A DNA stretch of 11,124 bases from an uncultured Christensenella sp. (GCA_905212395.1 CAJMEI010000018.1:1-11124), one strand, 5' to 3'. Positions 1 to 7,322 are shown, numbered from the stretch's first letter. Numbers and translations are program-made. Notes: a model not told the origin generated them from the sequence alone.

Positions 1-1
1 A

Positions 2-1816
2 AAAATCACTCCCGCGCACGACCCCAACGACTTTAACGTGGGATTAAGACATAATCTCGAAGTTATAAGAGTTATGAACGACGACGGAACTATGAATTCT
101 TACGCGGGCAAGTTCGAAGGTTTAGACCGTTTCGAAGCGAGAAAACAAACGGTAGAAGAACTTAAAAAACTAGGTAATTTGGTTAAAATCGAACCGCACG
201 CCCACAACGTAGGGCATTGCTATCGTTGCCATACGAGCGTAGAACCCATTATTTCCAAACAATGGTTCGTTAAAATGAAAACGCTTGCAGACCCTGCAAT
301 AAAAGCCGTAGAAGATAAAAAAGTTACTTTTATTCCCGAAAGATTTACAAAAATTTATTATAATTGGATGGAAAACATTAAAGACTGGTGTATTTCTCGT
401 CAGCTTTGGTGGGGACATAGGATTCCCGCATATTATTGTCACAACTGTGGGGAAGTTATCGTTTCCAAAACGGACGTACACACTTGTCCTAAATGTAACG
501 GTAAAAACATCACGCAGGACGAAGACGTTTTGGATACTTGGTTTTCTTCCGCTTTATGGCCTTTCTCCACGCTCGGTTTCCCAGACAAAACCGAAGACTT
601 AAAATATTTTTATCCTACTAACTTGTTGGTTACGGGATACGATATAATTTTCTTCTGGGTTGCAAGAATGATTTTCAGCGGAATTGAACATATGAAAAAA
701 GTTCCGTTTAAAGAAGTTCTTATTCACGGAATAGTCAGGGATAGCCAAGGAAGAAAAATGAGCAAGTCCTTAGGCAACGGAATAGACCCGTTGGAAATTA
801 TCGACGAATACGGCGCCGATCCGTTAAGATTTTCGCTCGTAAACGGTATTAGCGCGGGTAACGACACTAGATTTTTAAAAGAAAAATTAGACGGTTGCAG
901 AAACTTTATCAATAAAATTTGGAACGCTTCTCGTTTCGTATTGATGAACGCCGAAAACGTAGAGATTATTCCTATTTCGGAATGCGAACTCTCTTTAGCG
1001 GATAAATGGATACTGTCCAAACTCAATATGACGATTAGAACGGTAACTCAAAATATGGACAAATACGAATTAGGTAACGCCACGGGAGAATTACAAAATT
1101 TCGTATGGGACGATTTCTGCGATTGGTATATAGAACTTTGTAAGAGTTCGCTTTATTCGGGCGACGAAGCCGAAAAAGCTAAAACAGTTAGCGTTTTGGT
1201 TTACGTTTTAGGCGAAACGTTAAAACTTCTTCATCCGTTTATACCTTTCGTTACGGAAGAAATTTACTCTTCGCTTCCGGGAGCTAGCGGAAGACTTATT
1301 ACAAGCGATTATCCCCGTTATAACTCTAAACAAGTATTCAAAAAGGTAGCGGGAGATATGGAACTCGTTATGGGAATAATTAAGAGCGTAAGAAACGCTA
1401 AAAACACGCTCGGATGCGCGCCTAGCAAAAAAGTAGATTTATTCGTAGTAACGGAAAGCAAAAAAGTAATAAATTCTTGCAAAGAAAATATCTGCAAACT
1501 TGCAGGCGTTGAAAATATAATTTTCGTAAGCGGAAAAGAAGAAATTAAGGAAAAATGTCAAGCAGATATTATTTCGGGTACGCAAATTTTCATTCCGCTA
1601 GGCGAATTAGTAGATTTCACAAAAGAAATTGAAAGAATAAAGGGCGAAATTGAAAAAACCGAAAGCGAAATTAAAAGGGCTCAAGGAAGACTTAACAACA
1701 AGGGGTTTGTTGAAAAAGCTCCCAAAGCCTTAATCGACGCCGAAAAACAAAAGCTTGAAAAATACGTTGAACAAAAGGAGAAGTTATTAGCTACTTTAAA
1801 AGAATACGAAGCGTAG
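2..1816 (+). CDS. valS: Valyl-tRNA synthetase, C-terminal two thirds (5' end outside window)
   Basis: This class I aminoacyl-tRNA synthetase charges tRNA-Val with valine and edits mischarged threonine, in the cytoplasm. The frame is open from base 2 and reads KITPAHDPNDFNVG, a typical ValRS stretch from the end of the CP1 editing domain, so the GTG at 38 is internal and not the start. The HIGH motif lies upstream of the window. The KMSKS ATP-binding signature is at bases 755-769. A zinc-type pair of CxxC motifs lies at 437-496 (Cys codons 437, 446, 485, 494). The C-terminus (about 1610-1810) is rich in Lys/Glu and forms the antiparallel coiled-coil arm that contacts the tRNA. About 604 residues are present of a usual length near 880. 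The stop is TAG at 1814. No folC follows, although that is a common neighbour in Firmicutes; the gene ends its unit here. Identification is secure. Confidence 0.97.
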   Translation, partial: KITPAHDPNDFNVGLRHNLEVIRVMNDDGTMNSYAGKFEGLDRFEARKQTVEELKKLGNLVKIEPHAHNVGHCYRCHTSVEPIISKQWFVKMKTLADPAIKAVEDKKVTFIPERFTKIYYNWMENIKDWCISRQLWWGHRIPAYYCHNCGEVIVSKTDVHTCPKCNGKNITQDEDVLDTWFSSALWPFSTLGFPDKTEDLKYFYPTNLLVTGYDIIFFWVARMIFSGIEHMKKVPFKEVLIHGIVRDSQGRKMSKSLGNGIDPLEIIDEYGADPLRFSLVNGISAGNDTRFLKEKLDGCRNFINKIWNASRFVLMNAENVEIIPISECELSLADKWILSKLNMTIRTVTQNMDKYELGNATGELQNFVWDDFCDWYIELCKSSLYSGDEAEKAKTVSVLVYVLGETLKLLHPFIPFVTEEIYSSLPGASGRLITSDYPRYNSKQVFKKVAGDMELVMGIIKSVRNAKNTLGCAPSKKVDLFVVTESKKVINSCKENICKLAGVENIIFVSGKEEIKEKCQADIISGTQIFIPLGELVDFTKEIERIKGEIEKTESEIKRAQGRLNNKGFVEKAPKALIDAEKQKLEKYVEQKEKLLATLKEYEA

Positions 1817-1860
1817 TTTTGCCTTGATAACATTATAGCAAGACTTGCGATAACGAAAGC

Positions 1861-1922
1861 TTAGCCGTTTATATTTTAAACAATTTTAATTGTTTTATAA
1901 AATTATAAGAGTTAGCCGTTTA
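1861..1922. repeat. Direct repeat TTAGCCGTTTA, two copies
   Basis: The 11-mer TTAGCCGTTTA occurs at 1861-1871 and again at 1912-1922 in the spacer after valS. An AT-only perfect inverted repeat lies between them (AAACAATT at 1878-1885 against AATTGTTT at 1888-1895). The core TAGCCG also forms the stem of the hairpins after sigK and after the CvpA-like gene. Its function is unknown. The second copy can form one arm of a weak terminator. Confidence 0.5.
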
Positions 1923-1960
1923 ATTTTTTTATTAATCGTAGCTAAAAACGGTTACTTTTT
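1913..1960 (+). terminator. Possible intrinsic terminator of valS
   Basis: TAGCCGTTT (1913-1921) can pair with AAACGGTTA (1946-1954) as nine base pairs with one G-U wobble, followed by CTTTTT (1955-1960). The loop is long (24 nt) and AT-rich, so the call is modest. It would end the valS transcript about 100 bases after its stop codon. Confidence 0.35.
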
Positions 1961-2037
1961 CGCAATTCGTATTACAAACGATAATTTGACAAGATAGGTA
2001 GTTTTTTGTTTTTAGAACTATGGTATTTTGTTCGGTA

Positions 2038-2074
2038 TTGAAAGAGTCTTGCTTTAAGGCTCTTTCAAATTTTT
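2038..2074 (+). terminator. Terminator-like hairpin in the leader of the RNase J gene
   Basis: TTGAAAGAGTCTT (2038-2050) pairs with AAGGCTCTTTCAA (2056-2068): 13 pairs with one G-U wobble, a five-base loop GCTTT, then A and TTTTT (2070-2074). This is the best terminator structure in the first 5 kb. It ends only 17 bases before the ATG of the RNase J gene, leaving almost no room for a separate promoter. It is therefore either the end of the upstream transcript or, more interestingly, a leader attenuator or 5'-protecting hairpin. A TTGACA at 1986-1991 could be a -35 box upstream of it, but I see no good -10 at the right distance. Confidence 0.7.
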
Positions 2075-2091
2075 AAAAAAACGGAGTTTAA

Positions 2092-3753
2092 ATGAAAACT
2101 AAACCAAACAAACACAAATTATTAATAAGATTTTTAGGCGGAGTAGGCGAAATAGGAAAAAACATGACCGCGTTCGAATACGGTAAAGACATAATTATCG
2201 TAGACGCGGGGCTTGCGTTTCCTACGGAAGATATGCCCGGTATAGATTTGGTAATTCAAGATATTTCTTACCTTATCGCAAACAAAGACAGGGTGAGGGG
2301 AGTAGTGCTTACTCACGGACACGAAGACCATATAGGCGGACTTCCGTATCTTTTAAAAGAATTAAAAGTTCCCGTTTTCGGTACTAAACTTACGCTTACG
2401 CTAGCCGAAAACAAAATGAGAGAACATAAAATTTCGGATTATAATTTTAACTGTATAACCGTAGGCTCTCATATTAGTTTAGGGTGTTTTAAAGTCGAGT
2501 TTATAAACGTAAATCACTCTATAACGGGCGCATGCGCTTTATCTATTACCACTCCCGTAGGAGTAATATTCCATTCGGGAGATTTTAAAATAGATTTGAC
2601 GCCTATCAACGGTCAAGTAATGGATATTACGAGAATTTCCGAAATAGGCAAAAAAGGCGTACTACTTTTAATGTGCGAATCTACCAACGTGGAAAGGGCG
2701 GGATACGCGCCTAGCGAAACGGTAGTCGGCGCAACTTTCGACAGGCTTTTTGCGGAAAACGTTAAAAAGAGAATAATTATCGCTACTTTTTCTTCTAACG
2801 TGCATAGACTTCAACAAATACTCAATATAGCCCAAAAATATAAAAGAAAAGTCGCTTTTTCGGGTAGAAGTATGATAAACGTTGCGGAAGCCGCGTCTAA
2901 AATAGGCGAACTTACTATTCCCGAAAATATTTTAGTCGATATAGAAAGAAGTAAAAATTTTGCAGATAAAGATATAGTTATCGTATCTACGGGAAGTCAG
3001 GGCGAACCCATGAGCGTTTTAACGAGAATGGCTTACGGCGATTATCCGCAAGTAAAAATCACCCCTAACGACGCTATTATTATTTCCGCTTCTCCCATTC
3101 CCGGTAACGAGAAAAACGTATATAAAGTTATAAACAACCTATATAAAATGGGCGCGGAAGTTTATTATGAATCGTTAGAGAAAATTCACGTTTCGGGACA
3201 CGCGTTTCAAGAAGAATTAAAAATTTTACATTCTTTAATAAAGCCCAAATTTTTTATTCCCGTACACGGCGAATATCGTCATTTGAAAAAGCATATTTTA
3301 CTTGCCAAAGGTATGGGTATGAAAGAGAGTAATACTCTAATTGCCGAAATAGGCGATACGGTAGAACTTACCGCAAAATCCATGAAAAAAGGCGAACCTT
3401 TTCAAGCAGGTTCAAGGCTTGTGGACGGTAGCAATATAGACGACAACGGAGAAGTCGTAAGGGATAGAAAACATCTGTCGGAAGACGGAATAATTATAGC
3501 CGTCGTAGGATATTCTGCCGATACGGGCGAAATTGTTTCGGGTCCCGACATAATAAACAAAGGAACTACGTTATCCGAAAAAAATATAGAAGAGCTTAAA
3601 GCTTTAATCGTTAAAAACGTAAACGGGGCGGATTTTAAATCCTTTAAAGATACTCAGGAAATGAGAAACGTTGTTAGAAAAACTATGAGAAATTACGCTT
3701 TTAAAAAGCTTACTCATTGTCCTATAATTCTTCCTATAATCACACAAATGTAA
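2092..3753 (+). CDS. rnj: Ribonuclease J (metallo-beta-lactamase/beta-CASP exo- and endoribonuclease)
   Basis: RNase J is a zinc-dependent 5'-3' exonuclease and endonuclease that drives mRNA decay and rRNA and small-RNA maturation in Firmicutes. The 553-residue product matches the usual length of about 555. The metallo-beta-lactamase motif HGHEDH is at residues 75-80, with further metal ligands at H142 and in HSGD (161-164). The beta-CASP part holds STGSQGEP (299-306) and SGH (368-370), followed by VHGEYRH (391-397). The C-terminal domain is present. GGAG at 2083-2086 lies five bases before the ATG, which fixes the start. Only one RNase J gene is visible, so J1 versus J2 cannot be decided. 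The next gene begins one base after its stop. The terminator-like hairpin just upstream is the only hint of regulation. Confidence 0.96.
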   Translation: MKTKPNKHKLLIRFLGGVGEIGKNMTAFEYGKDIIIVDAGLAFPTEDMPGIDLVIQDISYLIANKDRVRGVVLTHGHEDHIGGLPYLLKELKVPVFGTKLTLTLAENKMREHKISDYNFNCITVGSHISLGCFKVEFINVNHSITGACALSITTPVGVIFHSGDFKIDLTPINGQVMDITRISEIGKKGVLLLMCESTNVERAGYAPSETVVGATFDRLFAENVKKRIIIATFSSNVHRLQQILNIAQKYKRKVAFSGRSMINVAEAASKIGELTIPENILVDIERSKNFADKDIVIVSTGSQGEPMSVLTRMAYGDYPQVKITPNDAIIISASPIPGNEKNVYKVINNLYKMGAEVYYESLEKIHVSGHAFQEELKILHSLIKPKFFIPVHGEYRHLKKHILLAKGMGMKESNTLIAEIGDTVELTAKSMKKGEPFQAGSRLVDGSNIDDNGEVVRDRKHLSEDGIIIAVVGYSADTGEIVSGPDIINKGTTLSEKNIEELKALIVKNVNGADFKSFKDTQEMRNVVRKTMRNYAFKKLTHCPIILPIITQM

Positions 3754-3754
3754 T

Positions 3755-4345
3755 ATGAAAGATTTAATCGAACTAAGAAAAGAATACCGCGAGCAAGGCG
3801 TTCCGACTATTCTTGACGAAGGGTATAAGTACCTAATAGAAAAAGTTAAGGGGAAAAACCCAAAAAATATTTTGGAAATAGGCACTGCCGTCGGAATGAG
3901 CGCTATTGCGTTACTTCAAAACTCTTCCGCCAAAATTACCACGATAGAAATAAGGGAAAACTCCTATAATAAAGCGCAGGAAAATTTTAAATTATTCGGC
4001 GTAGAAGATAGGGTAACAAGTCTTTTAGGCGATAGCTTAGCGGTAATTCCCACGCTAAAAGAAAAATACGATTTCGTATTTTTGGACGGAGCGAAAAGTA
4101 AATATAAGCAAAATCTTGTTTTAATAGAGCCTTTGCTAGAAAAAAACGCCTTAGTTTTTGCCGACAACGTTTTATTTAGGGGATATATAGAAAATAAAGT
4201 TCCGTTTGCGCATAGACAAAAAACGATTGTAGTAAATATGAGAGAGTATTTAAAATACGTTTTTTATTCGGGAAACTACGAAAGCGAGCTTATAAGAGCG
4301 GGCGACGGAATATGTTGTAGTATTTATAAAGGAAAAACGGAATAA
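3755..4345 (+). CDS. trmR: TrmR-type SAM O-methyltransferase (tRNA 5-hydroxyuridine-34 methyltransferase)
   Basis: This is a class I SAM-dependent O-methyltransferase of the catechol-OMT-like family, 196 residues. B. subtilis TrmR (YrrM) of this family methylates 5-hydroxyuridine at tRNA position 34 to 5-methoxyuridine. The SAM-binding motif I EIGTAVGMSA is at residues 41-50. The acidic end of the next strand is at E65. The metal and catalytic residues are D111 in FLDGAK and D137-N138 in ADNVL. The start ATG follows the RNase J stop by one base (TAATATG) with no clear Shine-Dalgarno, which suggests translational coupling by termination and reinitiation. The tRNA function, rather than a small-molecule OMT role, rests mainly on the adjacent TrhP-like gene, because yrrM and the U32 genes are also neighbours in B. 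subtilis. Family assignment is secure; substrate is inferred. Confidence 0.85.
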   Translation: MKDLIELRKEYREQGVPTILDEGYKYLIEKVKGKNPKNILEIGTAVGMSAIALLQNSSAKITTIEIRENSYNKAQENFKLFGVEDRVTSLLGDSLAVIPTLKEKYDFVFLDGAKSKYKQNLVLIEPLLEKNALVFADNVLFRGYIENKVPFAHRQKTIVVNMREYLKYVFYSGNYESELIRAGDGICCSIYKGKTE

Positions 4346-4367
4346 GTTTTAGGTATATAAAGGAAAA

Positions 4368-5576
4368 ATGATTGAATTACTTTCGCCTGCGGGCAATTTT
4401 GAAAAACTTAAAACGGCAATAAAATTCGGGGCGGACGCCGTGTATATAGGCGGGAAAAGCCTATCCTTACGCGCACAAGCGGATAATTTTTCGGATGAAG
4501 AAATAGAAAAAGCCGTAAAATACGTTCACGAAAAAGGCAAAAAGCTTTATGTTGCGGTAAATATTTTTCCGCATAATTCGTCGCTTGAAAGAGCTAAAGA
4601 ATTTTTACCGTTTTTAGAAAAAATAGGCGTAGACGCGGTAATCGTAAGCGACGTAGGCATTATGCGACTAATTAAAAACGTGGCTAAAAATTTAAAAATT
4701 CACGTTTCTACGCAAGCAAACGTTACTAATAAGGAAGCCGTTTCTTTTTGGCGAGATTTGGGCGCGGAAAGGGTAGTTCTTGCAAGGGAACTATCCTTAA
4801 AAGAAATTAAAGAAATTCACGACTACGTACCCGATATAGATATAGAGTGTTTCGCTCACGGCGCAATGTGCATTAGTTATAGCGGAAGATGCTTGTTAAG
4901 CGAATATTTTAACAAGCGGGACGCAAATTTAGGCGATTGCGTTCAGGCGTGTAGATGGGAATACGAAATTAGGGAAGTTAATAAAAAAGGAGATTATTGC
5001 TCTTTACTTCAAGACGAACATGGTTCTTATATTTTAAACAGTAAAGACTTGAATATGATTTACCATTTAAAAGAAATGGTAGATAGCGGAGTTGTGTCGT
5101 TTAAAGTAGAAGGAAGAATGAAAAGCGAATACTACGTTGCAACCGTAATAAACGCGTACAGAAGGGCGATAGACGACCTTGTAATAAACGGCGAAAATTA
5201 CAAAGAAAACCGCCTATATATCGATGAATTAGAAAAAACGGCTCATAGAGCGTTTACTACGGCTTATGCGTTCGGACAAAATTTAGAAACGGTAAATTAC
5301 GAAAATTCACAATCCAAAGGCACGGCTAAGTTTATCGCAGTCGTAAAGGGATACGACGAAGATAAAAAAAGCGTAATAGTTGAGATGAGAAATCGTTTTA
5401 AGGTCGGCGACGAATTAGAAGTTTTATCCCCCGACGAAAACTTTTTAAAAAAATTGAAAGTAGTTAAAATGACGGACGAAAACGGCAACGAAGTGTTAGA
5501 CGCGAAAGTCGTTCAGCAAACGTTATATATAGAAAGTCCTTTAAAATTAAAAGAAGGCGATATTTTAAGAATTTAA
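4368..5576 (+). CDS. trhP: U32 family protein, TrhP-type tRNA uridine-34 hydroxylation factor
   Basis: Proteins of the old 'peptidase U32' family include TrhP (E. coli YegQ; B. subtilis YrrN/YrrO), which makes 5-hydroxyuridine at tRNA position 34 using prephenate and iron-sulfur chemistry, and RlhA, which acts on 23S rRNA. The 402-residue product starts with the barrel-type MIELLSPAGN and carries the U32 signature ECFAHGAMCISYSGRC at 160-175. The conserved cysteines are C161, C168, C175, C191 and C195. A beta-barrel C-terminal domain spans roughly 325-402. AAAGGA at 4359-4364 sits close to the ATG, and the gap from trmR is 22 bases. Length and C-terminal domain fit YrrO or YegQ better than the short YrrN. 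A protease role is the historical alternative; the neighbouring TrmR favours tRNA modification. Confidence 0.86.
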   Translation: MIELLSPAGNFEKLKTAIKFGADAVYIGGKSLSLRAQADNFSDEEIEKAVKYVHEKGKKLYVAVNIFPHNSSLERAKEFLPFLEKIGVDAVIVSDVGIMRLIKNVAKNLKIHVSTQANVTNKEAVSFWRDLGAERVVLARELSLKEIKEIHDYVPDIDIECFAHGAMCISYSGRCLLSEYFNKRDANLGDCVQACRWEYEIREVNKKGDYCSLLQDEHGSYILNSKDLNMIYHLKEMVDSGVVSFKVEGRMKSEYYVATVINAYRRAIDDLVINGENYKENRLYIDELEKTAHRAFTTAYAFGQNLETVNYENSQSKGTAKFIAVVKGYDEDKKSVIVEMRNRFKVGDELEVLSPDENFLKKLKVVKMTDENGNEVLDAKVVQQTLYIESPLKLKEGDILRI

Positions 5577-5604
5577 TTATAAAAACGAAATTTATTGAAT
5601 AAAA

Positions 5605-5633
5605 ACATATTTTGTCGAAAAAAAGCATATTTT
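5605..5633 (+). promoter_or_regulatory. Sigma-E-like (mother-cell) promoter of sigK
   Basis: Two copies of CATATTTT, at 5606-5613 and 5626-5633, are spaced 20 bases apart. The first gives ACATATT (5605-5611), close to the sigma-E -35 consensus KMATATT. After 14 bases, the second gives CATATTTT, which keeps the CATA and final T of the -10 consensus CATACANT. Transcription would start near 5640, just before the ribosome site. The -10 also fits sigma-K (CATANNNT), so autoregulation is possible. The consensus sequences are from B. subtilis; the assignment is by inspection. Confidence 0.5.
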
Positions 5634-5654
5634 TCTTTAGAATAGGAGAAAGAT

Positions 5655-6359
5655 ATGTTTTTTAGTTTTTTAAGCTTTATTTTTAGCAAAATAATTTTTT
5701 TGTGTTCGGCTATAAGGGGAAACACTTTTCCTAAACCGCTTACAAGCGAAGAAGAAAAATATTATTTAAAGCTATATAAAGAAAATAACGATTTACAAGC
5801 GAAAGAAAAATTAATTTCCCACAATTTAAGATTAGTAGCGCACATTGTAAAAAAATATCAAGGCGCGGAAGATAACGACGATTTAATTTCCGTCGGCACG
5901 GTAGGGTTAATTAAAGCTATAAACACTTATTCCGAAAATAAAGGCACGCAACTTGCTACTTATACGGCTAAATGTATCGAAAACGAAATTTTAATGCTAC
6001 TTAGGGCAAATAAAAAATATTCTAACACCGTTTATTTAAACGACGTGGTAGGTAGGGATAAAGACGGCAACGAACTTTCTTTAATAGACCTTTTATCCGA
6101 CGAAGACGATAGCGTTATCACCGGCGTAGAAAGAAAAATTTATTTTGAAAAAATTTTGGAAATAATTAAAGAGTGTTTAGACGAAAGAGAATATAAAATT
6201 ATGGTTTTACGCTACGGACTTAAAAACGGAGTTCCTATGGCGCAAAGGGAAGTGGCGTCTTTGCTTAGAATATCCCGTTCTTACGTTTCCCGTTTAGAAA
6301 AAACGGCGTTTATAAAAATTAGAAAAGCGTTAAAGGATAGAGATATTAAAGCGGAATAA
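5655..6359 (+). CDS. sigK: RNA polymerase sporulation sigma factor sigma-K, with pro-sequence
   Basis: Sigma-K directs late mother-cell transcription in sporulation (coat and spore maturation genes). The 234-residue product matches B. subtilis sigma-K along its length. The N-terminus is hydrophobic (residues 1-18, MFFSFLSFIFSKIIFLCS) and is followed by AIRGNTFPKPL, equivalent to YVKNNAFPQPL just after the cleavage site in B. subtilis pro-sigma-K. Cleavage by a SpoIVFB-like membrane protease is therefore predicted after S18. Region 2 spans about 76-118 (DLISVGTVGLIKA onward) and the region 4 helix-turn-helix about 195-222 (RSYVSRLEK). AGGAG at 5644-5648 lies six bases before the ATG. The gene is uninterrupted, with no skin-type insertion. 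It is probably monocistronic, between its own promoter and the hairpins that follow. Confidence 0.95.
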   Translation: MFFSFLSFIFSKIIFLCSAIRGNTFPKPLTSEEEKYYLKLYKENNDLQAKEKLISHNLRLVAHIVKKYQGAEDNDDLISVGTVGLIKAINTYSENKGTQLATYTAKCIENEILMLLRANKKYSNTVYLNDVVGRDKDGNELSLIDLLSDEDDSVITGVERKIYFEKILEIIKECLDEREYKIMVLRYGLKNGVPMAQREVASLLRISRSYVSRLEKTAFIKIRKALKDRDIKAE

Positions 6360-6371
6360 TTAAAAACTTTT

Positions 6372-6405
6372 AGTCGTTTAAATTTTTTTGCGTTTTAAAC
6401 CGACT
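6372..6405 (+). other. Hairpin after sigK
   Basis: AGTCGTTTAAA (6372-6382) pairs with TTTAAACCGACT (6394-6405) as 11 base pairs with one bulged C. The 11-base loop contains a T-run. No T-run follows the right arm, so it is not a classical terminator on the plus strand. It may protect the 3' end of the sigK message or back up the terminator 23 bases downstream. Confidence 0.4.
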
Positions 6406-6427
6406 TAAATATAAACGATTTTATAAC

Positions 6428-6462
6428 TAGCCGAAAGTTTTTATTTTCGGCTAAAATTTTTT
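6428..6462 (+). terminator. Intrinsic terminator after sigK
   Basis: TAGCCGAAA (6428-6436) pairs perfectly with TTTCGGCTA (6445-6453) over nine bases, with an eight-base loop. AAA and then TTTTTT (6457-6462) follow. It separates sigK from the dehydrogenase operon. The stem core is the same as in the terminator at 10209-10249. Confidence 0.85.
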
Positions 6463-6492
6463 GGCGTTACGCTTAAAAAAAAACGGATTTCA

Positions 6493-6529
6493 TTGACATT
6501 TTTATATTATTACTATAAACTAATAATAT
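6493..6529 (+). promoter_or_regulatory. Vegetative-type promoter with a dyad over the -10 and start codon
   Basis: A perfect -35 TTGACA (6493-6498) is followed after 15 bases by TATAAA (6514-6519); TAAACT at 6516-6521, after 17 bases, is an alternative -10. Transcription would begin near 6526, within a few bases of the ATG at 6528. ATATTATTA (6504-6512) and TAATAATAT (6521-6529) form a perfect nine-base inverted repeat flanking the -10, placed like a repressor operator. No Shine-Dalgarno is visible, so the message may be leaderless. Confidence 0.55.
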
Positions 6530-7322
6530 GAGTGAAATAGAAAAAGATAATTTTGCTTATACTTTAATAACCGGTGGTAGCGGTGTTTTAGGAACAGAAT
6601 TTGCAAAAATCTATTTAAGCAAAGGCGAAAACGTTTTGCTTACGGGAAGAAGTGAAGAAAAGCTTGAGAATATTAAAAATTCTTTTTCTACTAAACAAGA
6701 CGTTTTAACTTTTTCGTGCGACTTGGATAAAGCGGGTAGTAGAGAAAATTTGTTTGAGTTTATTAGGCAAAAGGGAATAATTATTACAAGAATTATCCAT
6801 TGCGCGGGTAACGACAATCAAAAGGCGTTCGGGCTTTTTAATCAAAAAAGTTTAATTACGCAAATTAGGGCTAATTACGAAGCTCCGCTTTCGATAACGT
6901 TATTTTGCTTGCAAAATTTTCCCGTAAAAGAAATTTTAGCGGTTTCTTCTTTAACGGCGATAGTTCCTATGCCGTATTTTGCGACTTATACTTCGTCTAA
7001 AAGGGCGTTGTGGGATTTTTTTACGGCTATTAAAAGAGAAAATAAAAACGTAAAAATAACGGTTGCTCTATTCGGTAGCGTTCCTACGAGAGAAGATATA
7101 AAAGCCGATATTAAAAAACAAGGGCTAACGGGAAAATTATCTTCCCAAAGTCCCGAAAAAGTAGTAAGAAAAAGCGTAAAAGCGTTAGAGAAAGATAAAG
7201 ACAAAGTAATAGTTGGCTTTTATAACAAGCTTCTTTATTTTTTCAATAAAATAACGCCTTTAAAGTTAAAGCAAAAAATAATTGCCAAAAAGTTTAAAAA
7301 TAAAACTAAGGAGAATTTTTAA
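6528..7322 (+). CDS. Short-chain dehydrogenase/reductase (SDR), NAD(P)-dependent
   Basis: This is a classical SDR of 264 residues; its substrate is unknown. The Rossmann glycine motif TGGSGVLG is at 15-22, CAGN at 92-95 matches the NNAG-type motif, and N115 is the likely structural/catalytic Asn. The catalytic serine is S140 or S141, and the YxxxK motif YTSSK is at 154-158. The usual PG motif after the active site is altered to FG (182-183). The C-terminus (about 228-264) is hydrophobic and then strongly basic, so it may touch the membrane. The ATG at 6528 is the only sensible start: no in-frame ATG, GTG or TTG lies between it and the glycine motif. It is the first gene of the thyA/DHFR operon and its stop overlaps the thyA start (TAATG). 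A pteridine reductase role (FolM/PTR1 type) is tempting from context, but the Arg typical of their glycine motif is absent. Confidence 0.85.
   Translation: MSEIEKDNFAYTLITGGSGVLGTEFAKIYLSKGENVLLTGRSEEKLENIKNSFSTKQDVLTFSCDLDKAGSRENLFEFIRQKGIIITRIIHCAGNDNQKAFGLFNQKSLITQIRANYEAPLSITLFCLQNFPVKEILAVSSLTAIVPMPYFATYTSSKRALWDFFTAIKRENKNVKITVALFGSVPTREDIKADIKKQGLTGKLSSQSPEKVVRKSVKALEKDKDKVIVGFYNKLLYFFNKITPLKLKQKIIAKKFKNKTKENF

Noticed and set aside
38..40. GTG at 38 as a start codon for valS
   Set aside because: The frame is open to base 2 and the upstream codons encode typical ValRS sequence (KITPAHDPNDFN), so the GTG is an internal Val codon.
1878..1895. AAACAATT/AATTGTTT inverted repeat as an operator
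   Set aside because: It is almost purely A+T, eight bases per arm, and such repeats are expected by chance in this composition; no promoter lies next to it.
1986..2016. TTGACA at 1986-1991 as the promoter of RNase J
   Set aside because: The -35 is perfect but spacers of 16-18 bases give only T-rich sequence with poor -10 matches, so it is mentioned but not listed as a feature.
1817..2091. Small RNA, riboswitch or T-box in the valS-rnj spacer
   Set aside because: I found no T-box signature, tRNA-like fold or known riboswitch core; only repeats and hairpins are visible.
5655..6359. Skin-element remnants or a split sigK
   Set aside because: The reading frame is continuous through regions 2 and 4, with no repeats or recombinase remains around it.
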